The translations under genes and the position numbers were made by a program. Shown piece after piece: positions 6,457-13,375 of a stretch of 13,936 nt of DNA. Location of the stretch: the NCBI GenBank assembly GCA_964585585.1, contig CAZPEL010000025.1, positions 1 through 13,936 of the forward strand, read 5' to 3'. The DNA comes from CAZNAQ01 sp964585585. GTDB lineage: Bacteria > Patescibacteriota > Patescibacteriia > Patescibacteriales > JAGXOH01. The notes under the pieces were generated by a model. It made no database searches. It worked only from the letters and a program-made list of their open reading frames with translations, and was not told the DNA's origin. How positions within the stretch are numbered: the first letter of the stretch is position 1; each line of letters begins with the position of its first letter.

Positions 6457-7050
6457 ATGATTTCACAAAAAAGGATCAAGGAACTATCAAAGCTTCGGGG
6501 GAGGGTTAGAGGTGATGTTATAATCACGGATTTTAAATATATTCGGGACCGGCAAGGAAAACAGGCCATGGACAAGTTGAATCAGGAGCTTAAGAAAGTT
6601 AACAAGGACTTGGATTATTATAAGATCAAAAATACTGTTTGGTTGCCTGTTAGTTGGAAGGTTTTGTTGTTGGAAAACGCCAAGAAGACCTTTAAGTGGA
6701 AGGATAAGGATTTTTTTGACTTGGGTCATTCCGCTTCCAGTAATTCCTTTATAACCAGGACTTTATTGAGATATTTTGTTTCCGTGAATAAAACTTTTAA
6801 GGAGAGTGCTAAATATTGGCAAAAATATTGGCAAGTCGGAGAGTTGGATCCTTACTATTTGGATGTTAAGAAGAAATATTTGATATTAAGATTGAAGAAA
6901 TTCAAGCTTCATCCCGATCTTTGTCCCTATATGAAAGGTCATTTTTTGGCTTTCGCCGAAATGATATTAAGAAATGACAATATAAACATCGAAGAGACGA
7001 AATGCAATTTTCGGGGAGATTCTTTTCATGAATTTAAGATCCAATGGTGA
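6457..7050 (+). CDS. V4R-like sensor-domain protein, second of three paralogues
   Basis: A 197-residue paralogue of the flanking genes, alignable over its full length without internal gaps of note. Conserved elements are RG (18-19), WLPVSWK, FKWKDKDFFDLG, SFITRTLLRYFVS, the YWQK block, then HPDLC (Cys156), IEETKC (Glu180, Cys183) and HEFKIQW (His191). It is the most divergent at the WYPxxWR position (WLPxxWK) and has GHF instead of GYF after the first Cys. No TM segment, signal peptide or catalytic motif of a known enzyme is seen. Starts 4 nt after the first copy and stops with TGA 1 nt before the third, so the three are surely co-translated. Sensor role is inferred from the V4R resemblance and the kinase neighbours. 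Confidence 0.7.
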   Translation: MISQKRIKELSKLRGRVRGDVIITDFKYIRDRQGKQAMDKLNQELKKVNKDLDYYKIKNTVWLPVSWKVLLLENAKKTFKWKDKDFFDLGHSASSNSFITRTLLRYFVSVNKTFKESAKYWQKYWQVGELDPYYLDVKKKYLILRLKKFKLHPDLCPYMKGHFLAFAEMILRNDNINIEETKCNFRGDSFHEFKIQW

Positions 7051-7051
7051 T

Positions 7052-7648
7052 ATGATCAACCAAGCCGAGGCGCAAAAAATAATCCGGGAGGTATCCGGGC
7101 GGAATAGAGGAGTAACCCTAAGAACGGATATGCAGTATGTGAAGAGTAAAAAGGGAAAAGAGGGCTTAACAAAATTGCAAAAAAGGGTCGATGAGCTGGG
7201 AGTGGATCTTAAGTATGAAAAGATAAGAAATAATGAGTGGTATCCGGCCAGTTGGAGGATAATTTCCCTATTGGCTATTAAAAAGGCCTTTAACTGGAGT
7301 GATAAGCAGATATTTGACATGGGGTATTCCGCTCCTAAGAATTCTTTTGTGGTCAAGGCCTTAATGAGATATTTTGTCTCCAAAAGAAAAAGCTTTGAGG
7401 AAACTCCGAAATATTGGGGTAAGCATTGGGATATAGGCGAATTGGAGACCTACAAACTGGATTTGGAGAACAGGGTGGTTGTCCTAAGGTTGAAAAAATT
7501 CAAGGCCCATCCGGTCCTGTGCCAATTTTTGCGGGGCTATTTCCGGGCTATTGCGGAGCTTCTTATCAAGGAAGCAAAGGTCTCGGTTGAGGAAACCAAA
7601 TGCATGGCCCGACAAGACCCTTATCATGAATTCCGGGTTACCTGGTAA
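7052..7648 (+). CDS. V4R-like sensor-domain protein, third of three paralogues
   Basis: A 198-residue protein. A longer reading from ATG 7028 would overlap the previous gene by 23 nt. I choose the ATG at 7052 because MINQAEAQK then lines up with the N-termini of the two paralogues and leaves a 1-nt spacer. It carries the clearest V4R C-terminus: HPVLC (Cys157), LRGYFRAIAELL, VEETKC (Glu181, Cys184), ARQDPYHEFRVTW (His192). The QDPYHEF segment mirrors the GDPxCxF of classical V4R domains with His in place of Cys. The N-terminal half has WYPASWR, FNWSDKQIFDMG and YFVSKRKSF. Followed after 26 nt by the PAS kinase. As with its sisters, no output domain is attached, so it must act through partners. 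Confidence 0.74.
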   Translation: MINQAEAQKIIREVSGRNRGVTLRTDMQYVKSKKGKEGLTKLQKRVDELGVDLKYEKIRNNEWYPASWRIISLLAIKKAFNWSDKQIFDMGYSAPKNSFVVKALMRYFVSKRKSFEETPKYWGKHWDIGELETYKLDLENRVVVLRLKKFKAHPVLCQFLRGYFRAIAELLIKEAKVSVEETKCMARQDPYHEFRVTW

Positions 7649-7674
7649 ATTTAAAATAAAAATAATCATTCAAA

Positions 7675-9273
7675 ATGGGTAACAAAGAAGAGCAATTTTT
7701 TGCCAAAAATCTACAAGAGGATTTAGAAAATTTAGAAAGGTATATTCAGGAATATTCCTTGTTTTTACCTCTGGCGGTGTATTCCATTAATCCGGTGGGG
7801 GTTGTCGTTGATGTCAATCAGACCGGAAAGGAGATAAGCGGATATGAGGAGACCGACTTGATAGGAAAAAGCGTGGATTTTTTGTTTTCCAAGAAAAAAC
7901 CGATAAATGACCTGTTCCAGGAAACCCTGAAAAAGGGTGAGATCAAGAATCGGGAAATGGAATTGGTCACCAAAAAGAAGAAAAAGATCCCGGTCCGGGT
8001 TTCCTCCGCTGCCAGAAAGGATGCGGACAATAATGTGATCGGTTGTTTCTTGGCCATCAATGATATAACCGAGATCAAGAAATTCCAGGATAAATTGGAG
8101 GACAAGGTTAAAAAAAGAACCAAGGAGCTGGAGAAGACTAAGGACAAGCTGGCCCAAACCCTGGAAGAGACCAAAGAGGCCAAGAATAAAGTGGAAAGCG
8201 AGAAGAACAAAACTTTGGCCATTATTTCCAATTTGGTGGATCCGATCATTATCTTGGACCAGGACAAAAAGATCAATTTATTGAATCCCAAGGCGCGGGA
8301 GGTCTTCAATTTTCCCAAGTCCTGTATCGGAAAAAAGGTAAAAAAGAAGGATAATTTTTCCATGGAAAATTTCAAGGAGTTCACTAAGAAGGAATACCAG
8401 GTTGTTCCGGGCGAGGAACTGGACTCCAGCAACCCCAACGAAGAAGAAGTGGAAATAGAACACGATGGAGAGAGCTTAACCTACAAAATAATCACCACCA
8501 AGGTTTATGATAGCAAAGAGAATTATATAGGAACCATGAAGATATTTTCCGATATGACTCGGGAGAAAAGGATCAATCGCCTAAAGACGGAATTTGTTTC
8601 TATTGCCGCCCACCAGCTACGCACTCCTCTTTCCGCCATTAAATGGGCCATTAAGATGATCCTGGATGGGGATACCGGAGAAGTTACCGATGATCAAAGG
8701 GATCTTTTAAAGAAGGGCTTTGAGAGCAATGAAAGGATGATCAAATTGGTCAACGACATGCTTAATGTAACCCGTATCGAGGAAGGAAGATTGCAATATA
8801 ATTTTGCTCAAGAGAATTTCAAGGAGGTTTATAAAACGGTTTTGGGCAATTTGGACAACAAGATCAAGAAAAAGAATATTGATTTTGATGTCAAAAAACC
8901 CCAGAAAATGCCCCAGGTCTATATAGATAAGGAGAAAATAAGATTGGTTTTACAGAATCTTTTGGAAAACGCGGTCAAATATACTCCGGAGAACGGCAAA
9001 GTATCCTTTACCACCAAGAAAGGCAAGAAATACCTGGTGATCAAAGTGGCTGATAACGGAGTGGGAATCCCGGAAAAGGACAGAAAGAAGCTTTTTTCCA
9101 AGTTTTTCCGGGCCGAGAATGTGAAAAAGATGCAGACGGACGGAACCGGCCTGGGTCTTTTTATAGCCAACAATATCGTTAAAAAACACGGAGGGGAGAT
9201 AAAATGCAAGAGTGAGGAGGGCAAGGGCACCGAATTTTCCGTTTATCTTCCTTATAAAAAAGAGAATAAATAA
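7675..9273 (+). CDS. soluble PAS-PAS sensor histidine kinase
   Basis: A cytosolic two-component kinase of 532 residues with no TM segment. Domains: PAS1 (about 30-137, ending IGCFLAINDITEIKKFQ), a Lys/Glu coiled coil (about 138-180), PAS2 (about 180-295, starting SNLVDPIIILD), HisKA with H-box AHQLRTPLSAIKW (phospho-acceptor His313), then HATPase_c with N-box LLENAVKY (Asn432), G1 DNGVGIP (Asp460), F-box FRAEN and G2 GTGLGL (490-495). All ATP-binding motifs are intact. The residue after the active His is Gln, not the usual Glu/Asp. From PAS2 to the end it is closely similar to the second kinase at 11596-13206, including the odd GKKVKKKD motif in PAS2. It lies between the V4R genes and the receiver gene, so it is the obvious candidate partner of both. 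Confidence 0.92.
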   Translation: MGNKEEQFFAKNLQEDLENLERYIQEYSLFLPLAVYSINPVGVVVDVNQTGKEISGYEETDLIGKSVDFLFSKKKPINDLFQETLKKGEIKNREMELVTKKKKKIPVRVSSAARKDADNNVIGCFLAINDITEIKKFQDKLEDKVKKRTKELEKTKDKLAQTLEETKEAKNKVESEKNKTLAIISNLVDPIIILDQDKKINLLNPKAREVFNFPKSCIGKKVKKKDNFSMENFKEFTKKEYQVVPGEELDSSNPNEEEVEIEHDGESLTYKIITTKVYDSKENYIGTMKIFSDMTREKRINRLKTEFVSIAAHQLRTPLSAIKWAIKMILDGDTGEVTDDQRDLLKKGFESNERMIKLVNDMLNVTRIEEGRLQYNFAQENFKEVYKTVLGNLDNKIKKKNIDFDVKKPQKMPQVYIDKEKIRLVLQNLLENAVKYTPENGKVSFTTKKGKKYLVIKVADNGVGIPEKDRKKLFSKFFRAENVKKMQTDGTGLGLFIANNIVKKHGGEIKCKSEEGKGTEFSVYLPYKKENK

Positions 9274-9286
9274 TAATTCTTGAATT

Positions 9287-10183
9287 ATGGCCAATAAAAA
9301 ATCCAACAGCAAGAAGACCAAGATACTTATAATAGAGGATGAGCGTCCTTTGGCCGATCTTCTTGCTTCCAAATTAAAAAAGGAGGGCTATGAAATAGAA
9401 AACGCCTACGACGGGGACGAGGGTTATAAAAAGATCAAATCCTGGGATCCCGATCTGATACTTTTGGATATTATAATGCCCAAGATGGACGGATATGAGG
9501 TAATGGAAAAAATAAATGAAGAAGAGCGGGAGATACCGGTGATCATAATTTCCAATTCCGGCCAGCCGGTGGAAATAGAAAAGACCCGAAAATTGGGAGC
9601 CGTGGATCATTTGATCAAGACCGAGTTCAGTCCCACCGATGTTCTGGAAAAGGTCAATGATTATTTGGCCGGCAAACAAAAGAGCCAAAAAAAGAAAAGC
9701 GGATCCAAGGTTTCTCAACCCAAATCAAGCAAGGAGTCCCAGAAATTGGGCATCAAGGTTCTTTTGGTCGAGGACGAGTCTTTTTTAAGAAAAATGGCCA
9801 GCAAGCAATTGGTCAAGGAAGGGTTTTCGGTCTATGAGGCCAAGGATGGAGAAGAGGGGTTAAAAACCTTTGAAGAATCCGATCCGGATATCGTTCTTTT
9901 GGATATAATCTTGCCGACCATAGACGGTTTTCAGATATTGGAAAAGATAAGAGGCAATGACGACAAGAAAAAAGCCCAAACCCCGGTAATAATGCTTTCC
10001 AATCTGGGTCAGGACAGCGACATTAAAAAGGCCAAGGATATGGGGGCCAATGATTTCATGGTCAAGGCCAATTTTACCAGTCGGGAAATAGCCCAAAAAT
10101 TAAAGGATTTTTTCAAGGAGGATAAGAAAGATAAGGGTAAAAAGGATAATAAAAAAAAGGATAATAAAAAGAAGAAAAAATAA
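9287..10183 (+). CDS. double-receiver response regulator without output domain
   Basis: A 298-residue protein with two complete CheY-like receivers. REC1 (about 12-128): acidic pair Glu17/Asp18, phospho-acceptor Asp61 in LLDIIMP, switch Ser89, Lys111. REC2 (about 156-275): Glu162/Asp163, Asp206 in LLDIILP, Ser238, Lys260. They are joined by a Ser/Lys-rich linker (about 129-154). After REC2 only a lysine-rich tail remains (about 275-298), with no DNA-binding, EAL/GGDEF or other effector domain. Both receivers share the unusual SN(S/L)GQ after the switch residue. It is the only receiver protein in an operon with two kinases, so each REC might be specific for one kinase (inference). The tail may bind membrane or nucleic acid. 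Its stop overlaps the next start as TAATG, which implies translational coupling. Confidence 0.9.
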   Translation: MANKKSNSKKTKILIIEDERPLADLLASKLKKEGYEIENAYDGDEGYKKIKSWDPDLILLDIIMPKMDGYEVMEKINEEEREIPVIIISNSGQPVEIEKTRKLGAVDHLIKTEFSPTDVLEKVNDYLAGKQKSQKKKSGSKVSQPKSSKESQKLGIKVLLVEDESFLRKMASKQLVKEGFSVYEAKDGEEGLKTFEESDPDIVLLDIILPTIDGFQILEKIRGNDDKKKAQTPVIMLSNLGQDSDIKKAKDMGANDFMVKANFTSREIAQKLKDFFKEDKKDKGKKDNKKKDNKKKKK

Positions 10184-10872
10184 TGGAGATATCCACCACC
10201 CTTTTAACCAGTATGCTGTCGCTGGCTGCGATGGCAGCCGCTGATTTTTTGGTTGTTTTCACTATTTTTAGGAGTGACAATCGCACCGCGGAGGACATTT
10301 CCCTGGCCAATTGTTGGATGGCCATAGGAATGATGCATTTTTTAATGGTTTTGCGAACCGGTTTTTTTGGAATGGGCTTGGTCAATTTTGATAGAGCTCT
10401 GGCCTATATCGTTCAGATACTTATAGTGTTTGTTTTGTTAACTTTGGGTCATTATGTGGCCACCATAGCTTTTGAGAATAAGGTTGTTAAAACCATTTTT
10501 TATTTTGTGGCTTTTGGAGTGGCTGCTTCCTTTTTTTGCCTTTTTGTCAATTTCGGTCTATCCGAGCCCATGATTTCCAATTGGGGAACGGAATATTCCG
10601 CTGCTTGGCAGGCCAATTTGGTTTTAATAGCGGGTATTTTTGTGGCTTTTCTGGCTCTTGTTTATGCCTTGATCAAGACAATAAAGTCCTATAAAGCAAC
10701 TAAGGACACCAAAAAAATCATCATCATCATTTCCTTGATATTATATATAATTTTTAGCGCTTTTGAGCAATTAGGCAATATCGGTTGGCATGTTCTTTTG
10801 GTCAGAATACTCATATTAAGTTCGATCCTAACCGCTTACAGTGCTTATGAATTGGAAAAATATAAGATTTAA
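10183..10872 (+). CDS. seven-TM membrane protein (putative sensor module), first of two
   Basis: A 229-residue integral membrane protein with no recognised catalytic motif. Hydropathy by eye gives seven helices at about 5-29, 41-62, 73-95, 103-125, 143-165, 177-198 and 202-222, with a basic loop KSYKATKDTKK between 5 and 6 and a short charged end (ELEKYKI). Size and topology resemble the 7-TM sensory regions found at the N-terminus of some histidine kinases (HisKA_7TM/MASE-like), but here it is a separate polypeptide. Its last helix (VRILILSSILTAYSAYELEK) resembles that of the next gene, so the two are probably distant paralogues. Translation is coupled to the receiver gene through TAATG. Ligand and exact family are unknown to me. 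Confidence 0.72.
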   Translation: MEISTTLLTSMLSLAAMAAADFLVVFTIFRSDNRTAEDISLANCWMAIGMMHFLMVLRTGFFGMGLVNFDRALAYIVQILIVFVLLTLGHYVATIAFENKVVKTIFYFVAFGVAASFFCLFVNFGLSEPMISNWGTEYSAAWQANLVLIAGIFVAFLALVYALIKTIKSYKATKDTKKIIIIISLILYIIFSAFEQLGNIGWHVLLVRILILSSILTAYSAYELEKYKI

Positions 10873-10881
10873 CATTTTCTT

Positions 10882-11586
10882 ATGCAAACAGGTTTATTGT
10901 TCAATGGTTTAATTTGCCTCATTGTGGCCGGGGTTTCTTTCTGGATCTCCAGGATAATTTTAAAGGAGAGGGTTAAAACTTTTGCCGAATTTATGGTTTT
11001 AGGGTTTTGGCTCTCCGTGGGTTTAACTTGGCTTTTAGTGGGAGCGGGTTTATTTTTGTATGAAGGCGGTTACCCCTTTTATGACAAAATTATGAATCGC
11101 TATGGAGTGCAAGCCCTTATTTATTTACAGCTTTCTTTTGGAGTAGCTTATGCTGTTTATCGGGCCTATTCCAAGTGGTTAGTGGGAATGGTGGTCTTGT
11201 TAGCTTGTTTGGCCTTTTCCGCTGTGGGTTATTCCTTCCTTATCCTGCCCGGGGGTTTTCTTTTTGGTAGTGACTCCTACTTTTCCGTGGAATATTTGCT
11301 TAATCCGGTAAGTTGGAAATTTTTCCAGATCATATTGGGCATCGGGGTGATATTCTTGATCTATGATATTTTAAGAAATTTGATCACCAGATTGAAAAAA
11401 AAGCATTTCCGTTCGGTTTATTTTTACACCAGTCTTTCCATTTTGGTCTATGCGGTGATCGGGTTTTTTGATAATCAAGGTTTCAATGCCACTTGGATAA
11501 TGGTCCTTTTTAGGTCCATTATCGTATTGAGCGTCTTATTGACCTATTTGACTTATAGTCGAGATAGAACTTTGGAAGAAAAATAA
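10882..11586 (+). CDS. seven-TM membrane protein (putative sensor module), second of two
   Basis: A 234-residue membrane protein with about seven helices (5-26, 37-58, 76-95, 98-124, 145-166, 179-196, 203-224) and a basic loop RNLITRLKKKH before helix 6. Like the preceding protein, it ends with an Arg-containing helix and a short charged tail (LFRSIIVLSVLLTYLTYSRD), which supports common ancestry although overall similarity is low. It lies 9 nt after the first 7-TM gene and 9 nt before the HAMP kinase, whose own outside loop is too short to be a sensor. It may therefore be a detached receptor part of that kinase (inference). No enzyme motif seen. Start ATG 10882 has an A/T-rich leader without a Shine-Dalgarno motif. 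Confidence 0.7.
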   Translation: MQTGLLFNGLICLIVAGVSFWISRIILKERVKTFAEFMVLGFWLSVGLTWLLVGAGLFLYEGGYPFYDKIMNRYGVQALIYLQLSFGVAYAVYRAYSKWLVGMVVLLACLAFSAVGYSFLILPGGFLFGSDSYFSVEYLLNPVSWKFFQIILGIGVIFLIYDILRNLITRLKKKHFRSVYFYTSLSILVYAVIGFFDNQGFNATWIMVLFRSIIVLSVLLTYLTYSRDRTLEEK

Positions 11587-11595
11587 TCTTAAAAA

Positions 11596-13206
11596 ATGAA
11601 TTGGAATATTTCCAAAAAATTATTTTTGGCCTTGACTGTCATCGGCATCGTGCCCATGATAATTTTTTCCTTTTTAACCGTTTCCGGATATCAAAATCTT
11701 ATTGAAAAGCAGAATAAGTGTTTAGAGGGCCAGGATCAAAAAATGGTCGAGGAAACCCAATTGAATTACAAGAACATCAAGATCCAGACCCTTTTGATCT
11801 TTGCTTTGTTGGCCGTGTTCGTGATCTTTTTCAGTATTATTTTGGTCAGAAAATTCATTTATCCCATCAAAAAGCTCACCAAGGGAACCGAGGAATTAAA
11901 GCAGGGGAATTTGAATACGCGAATAAATATTGAGAGTGATGACGAATTCGCGGAGTTGGCTGAATCTTTTAATAAAATGGCCTCTCAGTTGGATGAGAAG
12001 ATAAGGCAGCTCCAGGACTCCAAGCAGTCCATTAAAAAGGCCTATTCCGACCTTAAAAATCAACGGGAAAAATCAGAAAGGGAAAAACACAAGGTTTCTA
12101 CCATTATTTCCAGTTTTTCCGATCCCATAATCATGGTTGATAATTCCTGGGTCATATCTCTTTTTAACCCCAGTGCTCAAAAGATATTCGGCTTCAAAGA
12201 GGATGATAGGGGCAAAAAGATAAAGAAAAAGGACTCCAGATATTTTTCCTTCAGTGATTTTGAGGATATGGTCAATGTTTCCTTTAGGAGCAGGATAATA
12301 GAGAAAAAGGGAAAGATATTGGTGGAAGAGGTGGTTATCCCCTCGGATAAACCGGAGAACAGTGCCACCAGAAGTACCCCCTATAAGGCCGGCAGGGTTA
12401 AGTATAATCGAGGGGACAAGGTGTATAAAGTAACCACTATTCCCGTATGCGACGAACAGAATGTTTGCTTTGGGCACATGAAGATCTTCTATGACCTAAC
12501 CCGGGAAAAGATAGTGGACGAGCTAAAATCCGAATTCATTTCCATAGCGGCTCATCAACTCAGAACTCCCCTGACCGCCATAAAGTGGGCTATAAGAATG
12601 GTGCTTACCGAGAGCTCCGGCTCCCTGAACCAAGAGCAAGAGGATCTTTTAAACCAAGGTTATAAAAGCAATGAAAGGGTTATTAAATTGGTTAATGATA
12701 TGCTTAATGTCTCCCGGATCGAGGAAGGCAGGTTCGGCTATTCCTTTGGCAAACATGATATTAACGAGGTGGTGGACATGGTGATGGAGAATTTAAAAAA
12801 TAAAATAGAAGAAAAGGATATTAAGTTTGACCTGCAAAAACCTAAAAAGATACCCAAGATATATATGGACAAGGAGAAAATGGAATTGGTTTTGCAGAAT
12901 CTGTTGGAGAATGCGGTCAAATTTACTCCGGAAAAAGGTAAGATTTCCCTGGTTATAAAAGCCGGTAAGGAGGAGTTGACCATAAAAGTAAAGGATAACG
13001 GAGTGGGTATACCCAAGCAGAATCAAAGCAAGTTGTTTACCAAGTTCTTCCGGGCGGAAAATGTGGTGCAAATGGAAACTCAGGGCACCGGCTTGGGATT
13101 GTTTATAACCAAGAACATCGTTGATAAACATAACGGGGACATAGAATGCGATAGCGAGGAAGGCAAGGGTACCGAGTTTATTGTCACCCTACCCATAAAA
13201 AAATAA
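11596..13206 (+). CDS. membrane sensor histidine kinase, HAMP-PAS-HisKA-HATPase
   Basis: A 536-residue kinase anchored by two TMs (about 9-29 and 63-84) separated by only ~33 residues. HAMP follows (about 85-138, with the conserved Pro90 and ESDDEFAELAESFNKM), then a coiled coil, PAS (about 165-300, starting SSFSDPIIMVD), HisKA with AHQLRTPLTAIKW (phospho-acceptor His320), and HATPase_c with LLENAVKF (Asn439), DNGVGIP, FRAEN and GTGLGL (497-502). The kinase core and its PAS are close paralogues of the soluble kinase at 7675-9273. Only the N-terminal input differs. It has the same Gln after the active His. It is the last gene of the operon, and a strong terminator begins 21 nt after the stop. 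Input is probably intramembrane or from the adjacent 7-TM proteins; the target is presumably the double-receiver protein. Confidence 0.92.
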   Translation: MNWNISKKLFLALTVIGIVPMIIFSFLTVSGYQNLIEKQNKCLEGQDQKMVEETQLNYKNIKIQTLLIFALLAVFVIFFSIILVRKFIYPIKKLTKGTEELKQGNLNTRINIESDDEFAELAESFNKMASQLDEKIRQLQDSKQSIKKAYSDLKNQREKSEREKHKVSTIISSFSDPIIMVDNSWVISLFNPSAQKIFGFKEDDRGKKIKKKDSRYFSFSDFEDMVNVSFRSRIIEKKGKILVEEVVIPSDKPENSATRSTPYKAGRVKYNRGDKVYKVTTIPVCDEQNVCFGHMKIFYDLTREKIVDELKSEFISIAAHQLRTPLTAIKWAIRMVLTESSGSLNQEQEDLLNQGYKSNERVIKLVNDMLNVSRIEEGRFGYSFGKHDINEVVDMVMENLKNKIEEKDIKFDLQKPKKIPKIYMDKEKMELVLQNLLENAVKFTPEKGKISLVIKAGKEELTIKVKDNGVGIPKQNQSKLFTKFFRAENVVQMETQGTGLGLFITKNIVDKHNGDIECDSEEGKGTEFIVTLPIKK

Positions 13207-13227
13207 TCTTTTATTTCAGTGATTCTT

Positions 13228-13253
13228 AAAAACCTCCCGCAAGGGAGGTTTTT
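13228..13253 (+). terminator. intrinsic terminator of the sensory operon
   Basis: CCTCCC (13233-13238), loop GCAA, GGGAGG (13243-13248), flanked by A5 (13228-13232) and T5 (13249-13253). This is a 6-bp GC stem extended by five A-T pairs, with a GNRA-type tetraloop on the plus strand. It lies 21 nt after the stop of the membrane kinase. Confidence 0.9.
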
Positions 13254-13261
13254 AGTTAAAC

Positions 13262-13289
13262 AAAAACCCTCCCTTGCGGGAGGATTTTT
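13262..13289 (-). terminator. intrinsic terminator after tRNA-His, an inverted copy of its neighbour
   Basis: On the plus strand: A5 (13262-13266), CCTCCC (13268-13273), loop TTGC, GGGAGG (13278-13283), T5 (13285-13289). Read on the minus strand the loop becomes GCAA and a T5 run follows, so it serves transcripts coming from the methyltransferase and tRNA. It is essentially the reverse complement of the 13228-13253 hairpin, 8 nt away. Confidence 0.85.
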
Positions 13290-13292
13290 ATT

Positions 13293-13368
13293 TGGGGTGG
13301 CCACTGGGAATCGAACCCAGATCCCTGGTGCCACAAACCAGTGTTCTAACCGTTGAACTATGGCCACC
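13293..13368 (-). tRNA. tRNA-His (anticodon GTG)
   Basis: The full cloverleaf can be folded on the minus strand: acceptor GTGGCCA/TGGCCAC, D-stem GTTC/GAAC, anticodon stem CTGGT/ACCAG with loop TTGTGGC (GTG at 13334-13332), 4-nt variable loop, and T-arm CTGGG-TTCGATT-CCCAG. The extra 5' G (position -1, base 13368) is encoded opposite discriminator C73 (13296), the histidyl-tRNA synthetase identity pair, and the 3' CCA is encoded. It starts 7 nt downstream of the methyltransferase stop, so the two are probably transcribed together. Confidence 0.96.
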
Positions 13369-13375
13369 ATAATTA

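Noticed and set aside
7028..7051. Longer N-terminus for the third V4R gene from ATG 7028
   Set aside because: It would overlap the preceding gene by 23 nt and add eight residues not found in the paralogues; the ATG at 7052 aligns with both.
5853..7648. CRISPR, transposon or integron cassette origin for the three repeated genes
   Set aside because: The repeats are diverged protein paralogues with continuous frames; no terminal inverted repeats, transposase, direct target duplications or spacer arrays are seen.
9274..9287. TAATTC/GAATTA dyad before the receiver gene
   Set aside because: The 2-nt loop cannot form a good RNA hairpin and the site is A/T-rich in a short spacer; likely chance.
11718..11933. 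Short plus-strand frame inside the membrane kinase gene
   Set aside because: Alternate frame across the TM/HAMP region of an intact gene, with no independent evidence.
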